A DNA stretch of 64,000 bases from Micromonospora inositola (GCF_900090285.1 NZ_LT607754.1:3932001-3996000); one strand, 5' to 3'. Counted from the stretch's first letter, positions 1-9,163 are shown. The notes: generated by a model not told the origin, from the sequence alone. Translations and numbers: made by a program.

Positions 1-169
1 CTACGGGGTCACCGCGCTGGTGGTGGGCGGCATCTTCGTGGTCGAGGCGCACAAGCTCTGCCGGCGGGCGGCGCGCGGCGAGGCGGTCAAGCCGATGCGG
101 CTGTTCCACTGGTCGACCACGTACCTCACGATCCTCTTCGCGGCCGTCGCGCTCGACGCGCTGATCTGA
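1..169 (+). CDS. ctaB: Protoheme IX farnesyltransferase (heme O synthase), C-terminal end only
   Basis: Only the last 55 codons are inside the window; the start lies upstream. The visible residues form a hydrophobic helix, a basic loop, and the terminal segment [19 protein letters not shown], which matches the C-terminus of CtaB/COX10. The enzyme farnesylates protoheme IX to heme O in the membrane for cytochrome oxidase. The heme A synthase gene ctaA lies less than 2 kb downstream on the other strand, which fits this pathway. I recognise it from the sequence end and the neighbourhood; the prenyl-diphosphate binding motifs are outside the window. Confidence 0.85.
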   Translation, partial: YGVTALVVGGIFVVEAHKLCRRAARGEAVKPMRLFHWSTTYLTILFAAVALDALI

Positions 170-419
170 GCGCGGCCCCGGAGTCATCGGGGTGGATGAG
201 TTCCGCCGGTCGAAGATTTCATCAGAATTTTTTTCGTGCTGATTCCGGTGGCTCAACCGGGACAGATAGTGACGATCCCGCCTGTCCGCTTCGTGCTGAC
301 TTACTACGACGTGCCCGGGCGAATCACCTGTGGTCTTCCTTAAACCCGTAGGTAATTGGCATCACAAATTGTTCATGGTTCTCGCACACGTGGGTGGAAC
401 TCTGCTTAGGCTTCGCGTC

Positions 420-755
420 ATGGCAGATGGTTCCGATACGACGCTGACGGCTCAGCAGGCCGCACCGGAGCAGGCCCCCAACGGTCTTGTCTCGGGCATC
501 AAGTCGTTCGCCGCCGGGCACGGCGGGGCGAAGGCGGTCATCGAGTACGTCGGCAAGCGCGGTGCGCGGATCGTCCTCGTGGGTGAGGACGGGGCGTGGG
601 CCGACCAGTTCGCGGACGGCACCGACGTCGCGCGGCAGGCCTGCGCCAAGGCGGGAGTCACCGTCGAGAACGCCTGGGAGCGTGAACTGATGGACCAGAT
701 GCGTCCGAGCAACGACCTGTGGCGGTCGATGGCGCGACGCACCATGGCCCGTTGA
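420..755 (+). CDS. Uncharacterised small protein (111 aa)
   Basis: I do not recognise a named family. The protein has a Thr/Ala/Gln/Pro-rich first 25 residues, then a compact region beginning GIKSFAAGHGGAKAVIEYVG with an alternating hydrophobic pattern (RIVLVGEDGAWADQF) and a C-terminus rich in Arg and Met. No signal peptide or membrane segment is visible. ATG at 420 was chosen over the upstream in-frame GTG at 330 because the upstream extension looks like non-coding sequence. It sits 8 bases before the likely TTG start of the ATP-grasp gene, so the two may be co-transcribed. Codon use matches its neighbours, so it is probably a real gene. Confidence 0.6.
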   Translation: MADGSDTTLTAQQAAPEQAPNGLVSGIKSFAAGHGGAKAVIEYVGKRGARIVLVGEDGAWADQFADGTDVARQACAKAGVTVENAWERELMDQMRPSNDLWRSMARRTMAR

Positions 756-763
756 GAGATACA

Positions 764-1681
764 TTGATCAATAATCGCCAGTCGGCCCGGGGGAAACCCC
801 GGGTCGCTCTCGTCACCTGCAGCGAACTGTCCGACCTCGACCCGGATGACCGGCTCGTGCTCGCGCCGCTGGCCGCCCGGGGGATCGCCGCCGAGCCGGT
901 GGTCTGGGACGACCCGGCCGTCGACTGGCACGCGTACGACCTGGCGGTGCTCCGGTCGCCCTGGGACTACGCGCTGCGCCGCGACGAGTTCGTCGCCTGG
1001 GCCCGGACCGTGCCGAGCCTGGCCAACCCGGCCGAGGTGGTCCGCTGGAACACCGACAAGCGCTACCTGGCCGAGCTCTCCGCCGCCGGCGTGCCCACCG
1101 TGCCCACGACGTGGGTGGCGCCCGGGGAGAGCTGGGTGGCCGCGCAGTCCGGCGAGTACGTCCTCAAGCCGGCGGTGAGCGCCGGCAGCCAGGACACCGG
1201 CCGGTACGACCTGGCCGACCCGGAGCACCGCGAGCTGGCCGTGGCACACGTCCGGCGGCTCTCCGACGCGGGCCGGCTGACCATGGTGCAGCCCTACCTC
1301 CACGCGGTCGACACGGCCGGCGAGACGGCGCTGCTCTTCCTGGCCGGTCCGGACGGGCTCCGGTTCAGTCACGCGATCTGCAAGGGCCCCATGCTCACCG
1401 GTCCGGACCTGGGTGTCGAGGGGCTCTACAAGGTGGAGGACATCGGCGCCCGGACGGCCACGCCGCAGCAGCTGGCGGTGGCGGAGAAGACCCTCGCCGT
1501 GGTGCCCGGTGGCCCCGAGCGGCTGCTCTACGCCCGGGTGGACCTCATCCCGGGTCCGGACGGATCGCCCGTCCTGGTGGAGCTGGAACTCACCGAGCCC
1601 TCGCTCTTCATCGGCCACGCCGACGGTGCCCCCGACCGCCTGGCCGACGCGATCGCCACCCACCTGGCCCGCCGCGCCTGA
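764..1681 (+). CDS. ATP-grasp domain protein (RimK/glutathione synthetase-like)
   Basis: This is a 305-residue ATP-grasp ligase-type protein. After an N-terminal alpha/beta domain (VALVTCSELSDLD) comes the ATP-binding part with EYVLKPAVSAGSQDT around residues 140-155. The metal-binding end has LYARVDLIP and LVELELTEPSLF near residues 260-285. Family members form amide bonds using acyl phosphates; the substrate cannot be told from sequence. The start is uncertain: TTG 764 is preceded by GAGAG at 5-6 bases, whereas ATG 719 would overlap the upstream gene by 37 bases and adds a non-conserved-looking stretch. A perfect hairpin follows the stop. Confidence 0.75.
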   Translation: MINNRQSARGKPRVALVTCSELSDLDPDDRLVLAPLAARGIAAEPVVWDDPAVDWHAYDLAVLRSPWDYALRRDEFVAWARTVPSLANPAEVVRWNTDKRYLAELSAAGVPTVPTTWVAPGESWVAAQSGEYVLKPAVSAGSQDTGRYDLADPEHRELAVAHVRRLSDAGRLTMVQPYLHAVDTAGETALLFLAGPDGLRFSHAICKGPMLTGPDLGVEGLYKVEDIGARTATPQQLAVAEKTLAVVPGGPERLLYARVDLIPGPDGSPVLVELELTEPSLFIGHADGAPDRLADAIATHLARRA

Positions 1682-1694
1682 CCGTCTCCGGGTG

Positions 1695-1724
1695 CGTTTG
1701 TCGTCGCTCCAGCGACGACAAACG
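1695..1724. terminator. Bidirectional hairpin terminator between convergent genes
   Basis: The arms CGTTTGTCGTCGCT and AGCGACGACAAACG are perfectly complementary over 14 bp with a 2-base centre. The hairpin lies between the stops of the ATP-grasp gene (+) and ctaA (-). There is no U-tract, as is usual for actinobacterial terminators. Confidence 0.7.
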
Positions 1725-1767
1725 GACCCGTTCCCGTCCCACCCCTGTTCGCGGAGCCGGGGCGGGC

Positions 1768-2712
1768 TCAGGCGGCGGCGGTGACCGGCTCGGCGGCGGG
1801 GACGGTGGTCGGGGTGGGCTGGACGGGTCGGCGCTCGCGGGTCGACCAGAGCACCGCGAGGGTGGCGAGCAGGACCAGGCAGGAGCCGAGCATGTGCGCG
1901 GCCACCAGCACCGCCGGCAGGTGGGTGAAGTACTGCACGAAGCCGATCAGGCCCTGCCCGAGTTCCACCGCGACCAGCACCCCGGCGGCCCGGGCGGCCC
2001 GGCCCGCGCCGACCGCGTGGAAGGCGAAGAGCAGCGCCACGGAGAGGCCGATCAGCAGGAAGACGCCGTCGGCATGCACCTGGGCGATCGTCTCGGGGTT
2101 TAGGCCGTTGCGGGCGGCGCCCTGGTCGCCGGCGTGCGGGCCGCTGCCGGTCACCCAGGTGCCGACCACCAGCACCGCCGCGCTGACCAGCGTGGTGAGC
2201 AGCGCGAGGCCGCGCAACGGGCCGGGCACGGTGGGGGTCGTCGGCCCGTCCGGCTCGACGGTGCGCCGCCAGAGGGCGTACGCGGCGGCGATGACCAGCA
2301 TCGAGGCGAGGAAGTGCAGCCCGACCACCCACGGGTTGAGGTTGGTCAGCACGGTGATCCCGCCGATCACCGCCTGCGCGGGGATGCCCAGGAAGACCGC
2401 GACCGCCAGCGGCAGCAGCCCGCGCGGGCGGGGCCGCCGGGCCAGTACGGCGAGCAGCACGGCGAGCGCGATGATCCCGACCGCGAAGGTGAGCAGCCGG
2501 TTGCCGAACTCGATCACCCCGTGCGCGCCCATCTCGGGCGTGGTGACGTACGACCCGTCGGTGCACCGGGGCCAGGTCGGGCAGCCGAGGCCGGAGGCGG
2601 TGAGCCGGACGGCCCCGCCGGTGACCACGATCGCCACGTTCGCGATGATCGAGGCGTACGCGAGGCGGCGCAGCAGCGAGGCGGAGACCGGGAACCGGAC
2701 GGAAGGCTTCAC
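1768..2712 (-). CDS. ctaA: Heme A synthase (COX15/CtaA family)
   Basis: This 314-residue polytopic membrane protein (about eight hydrophobic helices) oxidises heme O to heme A for cytochrome aa3 oxidase. Typical features are ANVAIVVTGGAVRLTASGLG followed by CPTWPRC in the first loop, and histidines in EMGAHGVIEFGNRLLT and VVGLHFLASMLV that would bind heme. The C-terminus is a short Pro/Thr/Ala tail. GTG 2712 was chosen because AGGA lies about 8 bases upstream; an in-frame GTG at 2730 has no such site. It is divergent from sufR, and with ctaB at the window edge completes the heme O to heme A route. Confidence 0.92.
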   Translation of the reverse strand: MKPSVRFPVSASLLRRLAYASIIANVAIVVTGGAVRLTASGLGCPTWPRCTDGSYVTTPEMGAHGVIEFGNRLLTFAVGIIALAVLLAVLARRPRPRGLLPLAVAVFLGIPAQAVIGGITVLTNLNPWVVGLHFLASMLVIAAAYALWRRTVEPDGPTTPTVPGPLRGLALLTTLVSAAVLVVGTWVTGSGPHAGDQGAARNGLNPETIAQVHADGVFLLIGLSVALLFAFHAVGAGRAARAAGVLVAVELGQGLIGFVQYFTHLPAVLVAAHMLGSCLVLLATLAVLWSTRERRPVQPTPTTVPAAEPVTAAA

Positions 2713-2792
2713 GGAGCGAATCCTACGCACCGTAGTGGTACCCGATCGGGCGACTCTGCCGGGCCGGTGGTCGGGATCACCGGGACCCGGGT

Positions 2793-2821
2793 TTGCGGGC
2801 CTCGGACGAATTACGTAACGT
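2793..2821 (+). promoter_or_regulatory. Predicted leaderless promoter of the suf operon
   Basis: TTGCGG (2793-2798) and TAACGT (2816-2821) are separated by exactly 17 bases. The expected transcription start falls on or next to the GTG start codon of sufR at 2829, so the mRNA would be leaderless; no ribosome-binding site is visible there. Confidence 0.6.
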
Positions 2822-2828
2822 TGACGTT
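2811..2828. promoter_or_regulatory. Palindromes over the suf promoter, candidate SufR operator
   Basis: TTACGTAA (2811-2818) is a perfect palindrome. It overlaps a second one, AACGT-TG-ACGTT (2817-2828). Both cover the -10 element and the expected start of transcription, where a repressor would block initiation. SufR is known to repress its own suf operon in cyanobacteria and mycobacteria; that this is its site is inferred from position and symmetry. Confidence 0.5.
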
Positions 2829-3578
2829 GTGAAAAACGCGGCAGAGCTCTCCGGGCACCTGCCGGCGACCGCTCCGGTCGCCGGTGCGGCCGCGTCCGAT
2901 CGTTCCACCCGGGACCGGGTCACCCAGCTCCTGCTGGAGCGGGGGGCGACCACCGCCGCGCAGCTCGGCTCGGCGCTCGGGCTCAGCCCGGCGGCGATCC
3001 GCCGGCACCTCGACGCGATGCTCGCCGACGGGGACGTGGTCGCCCGCGAGCAGACGGTGCGGGGCAGCCGCGGCCGGGGCCGCCCGGCCAAGGTGTTCGT
3101 GCTGACCGACGCCGCCCGGGTCCGCTGCGGCACCCACCACTACGACAACATCGCCACCGCCGCGCTGCGCTGGATCGCCAGCAACGGCGGGTCCGACGCG
3201 GTGGAGGCGTTCGCCGCCGATCAGGTCGCCGCCCTGGAGGACCGCTGCCGGGCCGCCATGGAGGACGCCGGCGACGATCCCCTCGCGCGGGCCGAGGCGC
3301 TCGCCGGGGCGCTCACCGCCGAGGGTTACGCTGCCAACGCGTCCACGATCGCCTCCGGCGGCCAGCTCTGTCAGCACCACTGCCCGGTGGCGCACGTGGC
3401 CGCCGAGTTCCCCCAGCTGTGCGAGGCCGAGACCGCGGTGATCTCCCGCCTGGTCGGCACCCACGTGCAGCGCCTGGCCACCATCGCGCACGGCGACGGG
3501 GTGTGCACCACGCACATCCCGGCCCAGCCGCGTGCCCAGTCCGGTAACACCGTCACCACTGTGAGGACAGATAGATGA
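2829..3578 (+). CDS. sufR: SufR: iron-sulfur-sensing transcriptional repressor of the suf operon
   Basis: This 249-residue regulator has an N-terminal winged helix-turn-helix (about residues 28-85: [20 protein letters not shown], then [12 protein letters not shown]). The C-terminal half carries Cys181, Cys185, Cys198 and Cys226. The C185-X12-C198-X27-C226 spacing is the cluster-binding pattern of characterised SufR proteins. It likely represses the operon when holding a cluster and releases DNA when iron or sulfur runs short or under oxidation. GTG 2829 was chosen because the predicted promoter places the RNA start there. Its stop overlaps the sufB start as ATGA. Confidence 0.92.
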   Translation: MKNAAELSGHLPATAPVAGAAASDRSTRDRVTQLLLERGATTAAQLGSALGLSPAAIRRHLDAMLADGDVVAREQTVRGSRGRGRPAKVFVLTDAARVRCGTHHYDNIATAALRWIASNGGSDAVEAFAADQVAALEDRCRAAMEDAGDDPLARAEALAGALTAEGYAANASTIASGGQLCQHHCPVAHVAAEFPQLCEAETAVISRLVGTHVQRLATIAHGDGVCTTHIPAQPRAQSGNTVTTVRTDR

Positions 3579-5005
3579 CCGAGCAGATCGTCCAGCCCCT
3601 GACCCAGGAGGAGCAGCTCGCCGCCCTCGGTCGCTACGAGTACGGCTGGTCCGACTCCGATGCCGCCGGGGCTGTCGCCCAGCGTGGCCTCAACGAGGCG
3701 GTGGTGCGGGACATCTCGGCGAAGAAGAACGAGCCGGCCTGGATGCTCGACCTGCGCCTGAAGGGCCTGCGGCTGTTCGGCCGCAAGCCGATGCCGGCCT
3801 GGGGCGCGGACCTCACCGGGATCGACTTCGACAACATCAAGTACTTCGTCCGGTCCACCGAGAAGCAGGCCACCAGCTGGGAGGACCTGCCCGAGGACAT
3901 CAAGAACACCTACGACCGGCTGGGCATCCCGGAGGCGGAGAAGCAGCGGCTGGTCGCCGGCGTCGCGGCGCAGTACGAGTCCGAGGTCGTCTACCACAAG
4001 ATCCGCGAGGACCTCGAGGAGCAGGGTGTCATCTTCCTGGACACCGACACCGCGCTGCGCGAGCACGAGGACGTCTTCAAGGAGTACTTCGGCACGGTCA
4101 TCCCGGTCGGCGACAACAAGTTCGCCGCGCTGAACACCTCCGTCTGGTCCGGTGGCTCGTTCATCTACGTGCCGAAGGGCGTGCACGTGGAGATCCCGCT
4201 GCAGGCCTACTTCCGGATCAACACGGAGAACATGGGCCAGTTCGAGCGGACGCTGATCATCGTCGACGAGGGTGCGTACGTGCACTACGTCGAGGGCTGC
4301 ACCGCGCCGCTGTACTCCTCCGACTCGCTGCACAGCGCGGTCGTGGAGATCATCGTCAAGAAGAACGCGCGCTGCCGCTACACGACCATCCAGAACTGGT
4401 CGAACAACGTCTACAACCTGGTCACCAAGCGCGCCGTCTGCCACGAGGGCGCGACCATGGAGTGGGTCGACGGCAACATCGGCTCCAAGGTCACCATGAA
4501 GTACCCGGCGGTCTACATGACCGGCGAGCACGCCAAGGGCGAGGTGCTCTCGGTGGCCATGGCCGGCGAGGGCCAGCACCAGGACGCGGGCGCCAAGATG
4601 GTGCACGCCGCGCCGCACACCTCCTCGACCATCGTGTCGAAGTCGATCGCCCGGGGCGGCGGCCGCACCTCGTACCGGGGCCTGGTGCAGGTGCTGGAGG
4701 GTTCGCACAGCAGCCGGAGCACGGTCAAGTGCGACGCGCTGCTGGTCGACACCATCTCCCGCTCGGACACCTACCCGTACGTCGACATCCGTGAGGACGA
4801 CGTGTCGATGGGGCACGAGGCGACCGTCTCCAAGATCAGCGACGACCAGCTCTTCTACCTGATGAGCCGGGGGCTGAGCGAGGACGAGGCGATGGCGATG
4901 ATCGTGCGCGGCTTCATCGAGCCGATCGCCAAGGAGCTCCCGATGGAGTACGCCCTGGAGCTCAACCGGCTGATCGAACTCCAGATGGAGGGCGCGGTCG
5001 GCTGA
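3575..5005 (+). CDS. sufB: Fe-S cluster scaffold subunit SufB
   Basis: This 476-residue SufB/SufD-family protein is full length. It forms the scaffold SufBC2D, on which sulfur from SufS/SufU and iron are assembled into Fe-S clusters in the cytoplasm. Typical stretches are [13 protein letters not shown] near the N-terminus, [20 protein letters not shown] in the beta-helical core, and the C-terminal [20 protein letters not shown] helices that dock SufC. The start ATG overlaps the sufR stop as ATGA and has GTGAGGACA just upstream. A strong hairpin follows the gene before sufD. Confidence 0.97.
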   Translation: MTEQIVQPLTQEEQLAALGRYEYGWSDSDAAGAVAQRGLNEAVVRDISAKKNEPAWMLDLRLKGLRLFGRKPMPAWGADLTGIDFDNIKYFVRSTEKQATSWEDLPEDIKNTYDRLGIPEAEKQRLVAGVAAQYESEVVYHKIREDLEEQGVIFLDTDTALREHEDVFKEYFGTVIPVGDNKFAALNTSVWSGGSFIYVPKGVHVEIPLQAYFRINTENMGQFERTLIIVDEGAYVHYVEGCTAPLYSSDSLHSAVVEIIVKKNARCRYTTIQNWSNNVYNLVTKRAVCHEGATMEWVDGNIGSKVTMKYPAVYMTGEHAKGEVLSVAMAGEGQHQDAGAKMVHAAPHTSSTIVSKSIARGGGRTSYRGLVQVLEGSHSSRSTVKCDALLVDTISRSDTYPYVDIREDDVSMGHEATVSKISDDQLFYLMSRGLSEDEAMAMIVRGFIEPIAKELPMEYALELNRLIELQMEGAVG

Positions 5006-5021
5006 CGCCGCCCGCACCGAC

Positions 5022-5049
5022 CGGCGGGCCGGCGCGAGCCGGCCCGCCG
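5022..5049 (+). terminator. Intra-operon hairpin between sufB and sufD
   Basis: The arms CGGCGGGCCGGC and GCCGGCCCGCCG form a perfect 12-bp stem with loop GCGA. It lies in the only long spacer of the operon (88 bases). It could partially terminate, or stabilise a sufRB processing product. Which of these is true cannot be seen from sequence. Confidence 0.5.
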
Positions 5050-5093
5050 TCCGAGCACCAGACACCGTCGTCGCAGAACAGACCAAGGAAGAA

Positions 5094-6242
5094 ATGACTA
5101 CCCAGGCTTCCGCGCCGCCCAGCACCAAGTCGCAGGCGCTGCGCTCGTACGACGTCGCCGACTTCCCGGCCCTCACCGGCCTGGAGGAGGAGTGGCGTTT
5201 CACCCCGCTCAAGCGCCTTCGCGGCCTGGCCACGGCGGACACTTCGGCCGCCACCGGCCGGGGCGTCACCGTGGAGCACCCGCGCCTGCCGGCCGGGGTG
5301 TCGGTGCGGTTCGTCGAGCCGACCGACGCCAGCGTCGCGTCGGTGCTCGTGCCGATCGACCGGATCAGCGCGCTGGCCCACGGCGGGGCGGCACGGGTCG
5401 CGGTGGTCGAGGTGGCGGCCGAGGCCGTGGTGTCCGAGCCGGTTGTCGTCCGGCTGCTGGGCGCGTGCCCCGAGGAGCTCTCCTTCGCCCGGACCCAGGT
5501 CCAGGTCGGCCGGTTCGCCGAGGCGACGGTCGTGTTCTCCCAGGAGGGCTCGGCCACGCTGGCGGACAACGTCGAGGTGACGGTCGCCGACGGGGCCAAG
5601 CTGACCCTGGTCACCGTGGCCGACTGGGCGCCCGACGCGGTGCAGGCGCAGCACATCAAGATCAAGCTTGGTCGGGACGCCCGGGTGGTGCACGTCCAGG
5701 TGAGCCTCGGCGGCGACCTGGTCCGCCAGTACACCTCTGTGGAGTACGGCGACCGGGGCGGCGAGGCCGAGCTGTACGGCGTCTACTTCGCCGACGGCGG
5801 CCAGCACCTGGAGCACCGGCAGCTGGTGGACCACAGCGTGCCGGACTGCCGCAGCTACGTCGGCTACCGGGGCGCCCTGCAGGGGGAGAGCGCGCACACC
5901 GTCTGGGTGGGTGACGTGCTGATCCGCGCCGAGGCGACCGGCACCGACACGTACGAGATCAACCGGAACCTGCTGCTCACCGACGGCGCCCGGGCGGACT
6001 CCGTACCCAATCTGGAGATCGAGACCGGCGAGATCGCCGGCGCCGGCCACGCGAGCGCGACCGGCCGCTTCGACGACGAGCAGCTCTTCTACCTGATGGC
6101 CCGGGGCATCCCGGAGGGCGAGGCCCGCCGCCTGGTGGTCCGCGGCTTCTTCGCCGAGCTGATCAACAAGATCCCGGTCGAGGAGCTGCGCGAGCGGCTC
6201 GGCGACGCGATCGAGGCGCGACTGACCAGGGCCGGCGCCTGA
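5094..6242 (+). CDS. sufD: Fe-S cluster assembly protein SufD
   Basis: This 382-residue paralogue of SufB forms the SufBC2D scaffold. The N-terminal part is variable (RSYDVADFPALTGLEEEWRF), followed by a beta-helical core. The C-terminus has QLLVDHSVPD-type sequence (here QLVDHSVPDCRSYVGYRG), then FYLMARGIPEGEARRLVVRG, which contacts SufC. AAGGAAG lies 5-6 bases before ATG 5094. It overlaps the ferredoxin gene by one base (TGATG), so those two are translationally coupled. Confidence 0.95.
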   Translation: MTTQASAPPSTKSQALRSYDVADFPALTGLEEEWRFTPLKRLRGLATADTSAATGRGVTVEHPRLPAGVSVRFVEPTDASVASVLVPIDRISALAHGGAARVAVVEVAAEAVVSEPVVVRLLGACPEELSFARTQVQVGRFAEATVVFSQEGSATLADNVEVTVADGAKLTLVTVADWAPDAVQAQHIKIKLGRDARVVHVQVSLGGDLVRQYTSVEYGDRGGEAELYGVYFADGGQHLEHRQLVDHSVPDCRSYVGYRGALQGESAHTVWVGDVLIRAEATGTDTYEINRNLLLTDGARADSVPNLEIETGEIAGAGHASATGRFDDEQLFYLMARGIPEGEARRLVVRGFFAELINKIPVEELRERLGDAIEARLTRAGA

Positions 6243-6586
6243 TGATCAGGATCTGTTCGACCGAGGACGTGCCGAAGGGCACCGCGATCAGCGCCGACGT
6301 GGACGGTACGCAGATCGCCCTCGTGCACGGCGAGGACGGCCAGTTCTACGCCGTGTACGACGAGTGCTCGCACGCCGCGGTCGCCCTCTCCGAGGGGGAG
6401 GTCGACGGGTGCACGCTGGAATGCTGGCTGCACGGATCCCGTTTCGACCTTCGGACGGGTGAGCCCACCGGGCTGCCCGCGACCGAACCCGTTCCCGTCT
6501 ATCCCGTCGAAGTCCGCGACGGCGACATCTACCTTCCCGTGGGCGACGACGGCCGCCCGATGCCGAGCAATGGAGTGACCCGATAA
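6242..6586 (+). CDS. Rieske-type [2Fe-2S] ferredoxin encoded inside the suf operon
   Basis: This 114-residue protein has the Rieske pattern C42-X-H44 and C61-X2-H64, in ECSHAAVAL and ECWLHGSRFD, so it should bind a [2Fe-2S] cluster with two Cys and two His. It resembles ferredoxin subunits of non-heme iron oxygenases. It overlaps sufD by one base and sufC by one base (TAATG), so its expression is tied to the scaffold genes. Its role there, perhaps as electron donor or cluster carrier, is not established. This insertion between sufD and sufC is common in actinobacteria. Confidence 0.9.
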   Translation: MIRICSTEDVPKGTAISADVDGTQIALVHGEDGQFYAVYDECSHAAVALSEGEVDGCTLECWLHGSRFDLRTGEPTGLPATEPVPVYPVEVRDGDIYLPVGDDGRPMPSNGVTR

Positions 6587-7359
6587 TGAGCACCCTGGAG
6601 ATCCGCGACCTGAAGGTGTCGGTCAAGCTGCCCGAGGGTGAGCTCAAGCCGATCCTTGATGGGGTAAACCTGACGGTTGATTCGGGTCAGACCCACGCGA
6701 TCATGGGCCCGAACGGCTCCGGCAAGTCCACCCTGGCGTACTCGATCGCCGGCCACCCGAAGTACCAGATCACCGGCGGCTCGGTGACCCTCGACGGCGA
6801 GGACGTGCTGGCCATGTCCGTCGACGAGCGCGCCCGCGCCGGCCTCTTCCTGGCCATGCAGTACCCGGTCGAGGTCCCCGGCGTCTCGGTCGCCAACTTC
6901 CTGCGTACCGCCAAGACCGCCATCGACGGCGAGGCCCCGAAGCTGCGCACCTGGGGCGGCGAGCTGCGCGGTGCCATGGAGCGCCTCCAGATGGACCCGG
7001 CGTTCGCCCAGCGCAACGTCAACGAGGGCTTCTCCGGCGGTGAGAAGAAGCGGCACGAGATCGTGCAGCTGGAGCTGCTCAAGCCGAAGATCGCGATCCT
7101 CGACGAGACCGACTCCGGCCTCGACGTGGACGCGCTGCGCGTGGTCAGCGAGGGCGTCAACCGGGTCCGCGACACCGGCGACACCGGACTGCTGCTGATC
7201 ACCCACTACACCCGGATCCTGCGCTACATCAAGCCCGACTTCGTGCACGTCTTCGTCGCCGGCCGAATCGTCGAGCAGGGCGGCCCGGAGCTGGCCGACA
7301 AGCTCGAGGAATCCGGCTACGAGCGGTACGTCGCCGGAGCCGGCGCCGCGCGGGCCTGA
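6586..7359 (+). CDS. sufC: Fe-S cluster assembly ATPase SufC
   Basis: This 257-residue ABC-type ATPase is part of SufBC2D and drives the conformational change needed for cluster assembly. It has Walker A GPNGSGKST (around residue 41), signature FSGGEKKR, and Walker B IAILDETDSGLD. After the aspartate box comes the SufC-typical ITHYTRILRYIKPD with the switch histidine. Length is as usual for SufC. The start overlaps the ferredoxin stop (TAATG). There is a 23-base gap to sufS. Confidence 0.97.
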   Translation: MSTLEIRDLKVSVKLPEGELKPILDGVNLTVDSGQTHAIMGPNGSGKSTLAYSIAGHPKYQITGGSVTLDGEDVLAMSVDERARAGLFLAMQYPVEVPGVSVANFLRTAKTAIDGEAPKLRTWGGELRGAMERLQMDPAFAQRNVNEGFSGGEKKRHEIVQLELLKPKIAILDETDSGLDVDALRVVSEGVNRVRDTGDTGLLLITHYTRILRYIKPDFVHVFVAGRIVEQGGPELADKLEESGYERYVAGAGAARA

Positions 7360-7382
7360 GACACGGAACAGGGGCCGCTGAG

Positions 7383-8687
7383 ATGACCACGATCGCCATC
7401 CCCGAGGGGATGCCGCAGTACGACGACGTGCCGCGTTTCGATGTGGCCACGGTGCGCGCCGACTTCCCGATCCTCGACCGGGAGGTCAACGGGCACCGGC
7501 TGGTCTATCTCGACAGCGCCAACACCTCGCACAAGCCGCGGCAGGTGCTCGACGTGCTCGCCGAGCACTACGCGATGCACAACGCCAACGTGTCGCGCTC
7601 GGTGCACACCCTGGGCACCGAGGCGACCGAGGCGTACGAGGGGGCGCGGGCGAAGATCGCCGCGTTCATCAACGCGCCGAGCGTGGACGAGGTGGTGTTC
7701 ACCAAGAACTCCACCGAGGCGATCAACATCGTGGCGTACGCGTTCTCCAACGCCTCGCTGCGGCCCGACGCCGACCCACGGTTCCGGCTGGGTCCGGGCG
7801 ACGAGATCGTGATCTCCGAGATGGAGCACCACTCGAACATCGTCCCGTGGCAGCTGCTGGCGGAGCGGACCGGCGCGACCCTGCGCTGGTTCCCGGTCAC
7901 CGAGCAGGGCCGGCTCGACGAGTCCGGACTGGCGGACCTGGTCACCGAGCGGACGAAGATCGTCTCGCTGGTGCACGCCTCCAACATCCTCGGCACGGTG
8001 AACGCCACCGCGCGGATCACCCAGCGGGTCCGCGAGGTGGGGGCGCTGCTGCTGCTCGACTGCTCGCAGTCGGTGCCGCACATGCCGATGGACGTGGTCG
8101 ACTACGACGCCGACTTCATCGTCTTCACCGGCCACAAGATGTGCGGCCCGACCGGCATCGGCGTGCTGTGGGGCCGGGGCGAGCTGCTCGCCGCGATGCC
8201 CCCGGTGTTCGGCGGCGGCTCGATGATCGAGACGGTCACCATGGCCCGGTCCACGTTCGCGGCGCCGCCGGCCCGGTTCGAGGCGGGCACCCCGCCGATC
8301 GCCGAGGCGGTTGCGCTCGGCGCGGCGGTGGACTACCTCAGCGGCATCGGCATGCGGGCCATCCAGTGGCACGAGAAGGAGCTGACCGCGTACGCGCTGG
8401 ACGCTCTCGCCACCGTGCCGGGGCTGCGGATCTTCGGTCCGAACGTGCCGGTCGGCCGGGGCGGGACGATCTCCTTCGCGCTCGGCGACATCCACCCGCA
8501 CGACGTGGGGCAGGTCCTCGACTCGCTCGGCGTGCAGGTGCGGGTGGGGCACCACTGCGCGAAGCCGGTGTGCACCCGGTTCGGCGTGCCGGCCATGACG
8601 CGGGCGTCGTTCTACCTGTACACCACCACCGAGGAGATCGACGCGCTGGTGGCCGGTCTCGAGCAGGTGCGGAAGGTGTTCGACTGA
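7383..8687 (+). CDS. sufS: Cysteine desulfurase SufS
   Basis: This 434-residue PLP-dependent class V aminotransferase-fold enzyme takes sulfur from cysteine as persulfide. The PLP lysine is K252 in FTGHKMCGPTG. The catalytic cysteine is C392 in VGHHCAKPVC, in the SufS (group II) context. Histidines of EMEHHSNIVPW stack on the cofactor. The persulfide is expected to pass to SufU, whose gene starts one base inside the sufS stop (TGATG). Confidence 0.96.
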   Translation: MTTIAIPEGMPQYDDVPRFDVATVRADFPILDREVNGHRLVYLDSANTSHKPRQVLDVLAEHYAMHNANVSRSVHTLGTEATEAYEGARAKIAAFINAPSVDEVVFTKNSTEAINIVAYAFSNASLRPDADPRFRLGPGDEIVISEMEHHSNIVPWQLLAERTGATLRWFPVTEQGRLDESGLADLVTERTKIVSLVHASNILGTVNATARITQRVREVGALLLLDCSQSVPHMPMDVVDYDADFIVFTGHKMCGPTGIGVLWGRGELLAAMPPVFGGGSMIETVTMARSTFAAPPARFEAGTPPIAEAVALGAAVDYLSGIGMRAIQWHEKELTAYALDALATVPGLRIFGPNVPVGRGGTISFALGDIHPHDVGQVLDSLGVQVRVGHHCAKPVCTRFGVPAMTRASFYLYTTTEEIDALVAGLEQVRKVFD

Positions 8688-9163
8688 TGCAACTGGACCA
8701 GCTGTACCAGGAGATCATCCTGGACCACTACAAGCACCCGCACGGCCGTGGCCTGCGGGACGCGGCGGACCCGGACGCCCGGGTCGGCGAGGCGCATCAC
8801 GTCAACCCGACCTGCGGTGACGAGATCACCGTGCGGGTGACCACCGACGGCAAGGTGTTCACCGACATCTCGTACGACGGCATGGGCTGCTCGATCAGCC
8901 AGGCCTCGGCGAGCGTGCTGCACGAGATGCTGCGCGGTCGGGCCGCGGACGACGCCGGCACGGTGCACGAGGCGTTCGTCGAGTTGATGTCCGGGCGTGG
9001 CCAGGTCACGCCGGACGAAGAGGTGCTCGGAGACGGGGTGGCGTTCGCGGGTGTCGCGCGCTACCCGGCCCGGGTGAAGTGCGCGCTGCTGTCGTGGATG
9101 GCGTTCAAGGACGCCGCGGCACGCGCCGGCGTGGGCGTGAACCCAACGGAGGTGAAGGCATGA
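8687..9163 (+). CDS. sufU: Zinc-dependent sulfurtransferase SufU
   Basis: This 158-residue IscU-like protein of the SufU type is found in Gram-positives. It has the ligands C43 and D45 in NPTCGDE, C68 in GMGCSISQAS, and C132 in RVKCALLSW. It also has the region between the second and third cysteines that is longer in SufU than in IscU. SufU binds zinc and accepts persulfide from SufS by ligand exchange. It overlaps sufS by one base and the next gene by four (ATGA). Confidence 0.95.
   Translation: MQLDQLYQEIILDHYKHPHGRGLRDAADPDARVGEAHHVNPTCGDEITVRVTTDGKVFTDISYDGMGCSISQASASVLHEMLRGRAADDAGTVHEAFVELMSGRGQVTPDEEVLGDGVAFAGVARYPARVKCALLSWMAFKDAAARAGVGVNPTEVKA

Noticed and set aside
452..2566. 704-codon open frame on the minus strand across the first genes
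   Set aside because: It runs antisense to the ATP-grasp gene and out of frame within ctaA; the composition (Arg/Ala/Gly-rich) and lack of motifs mark it as a high-GC shadow.
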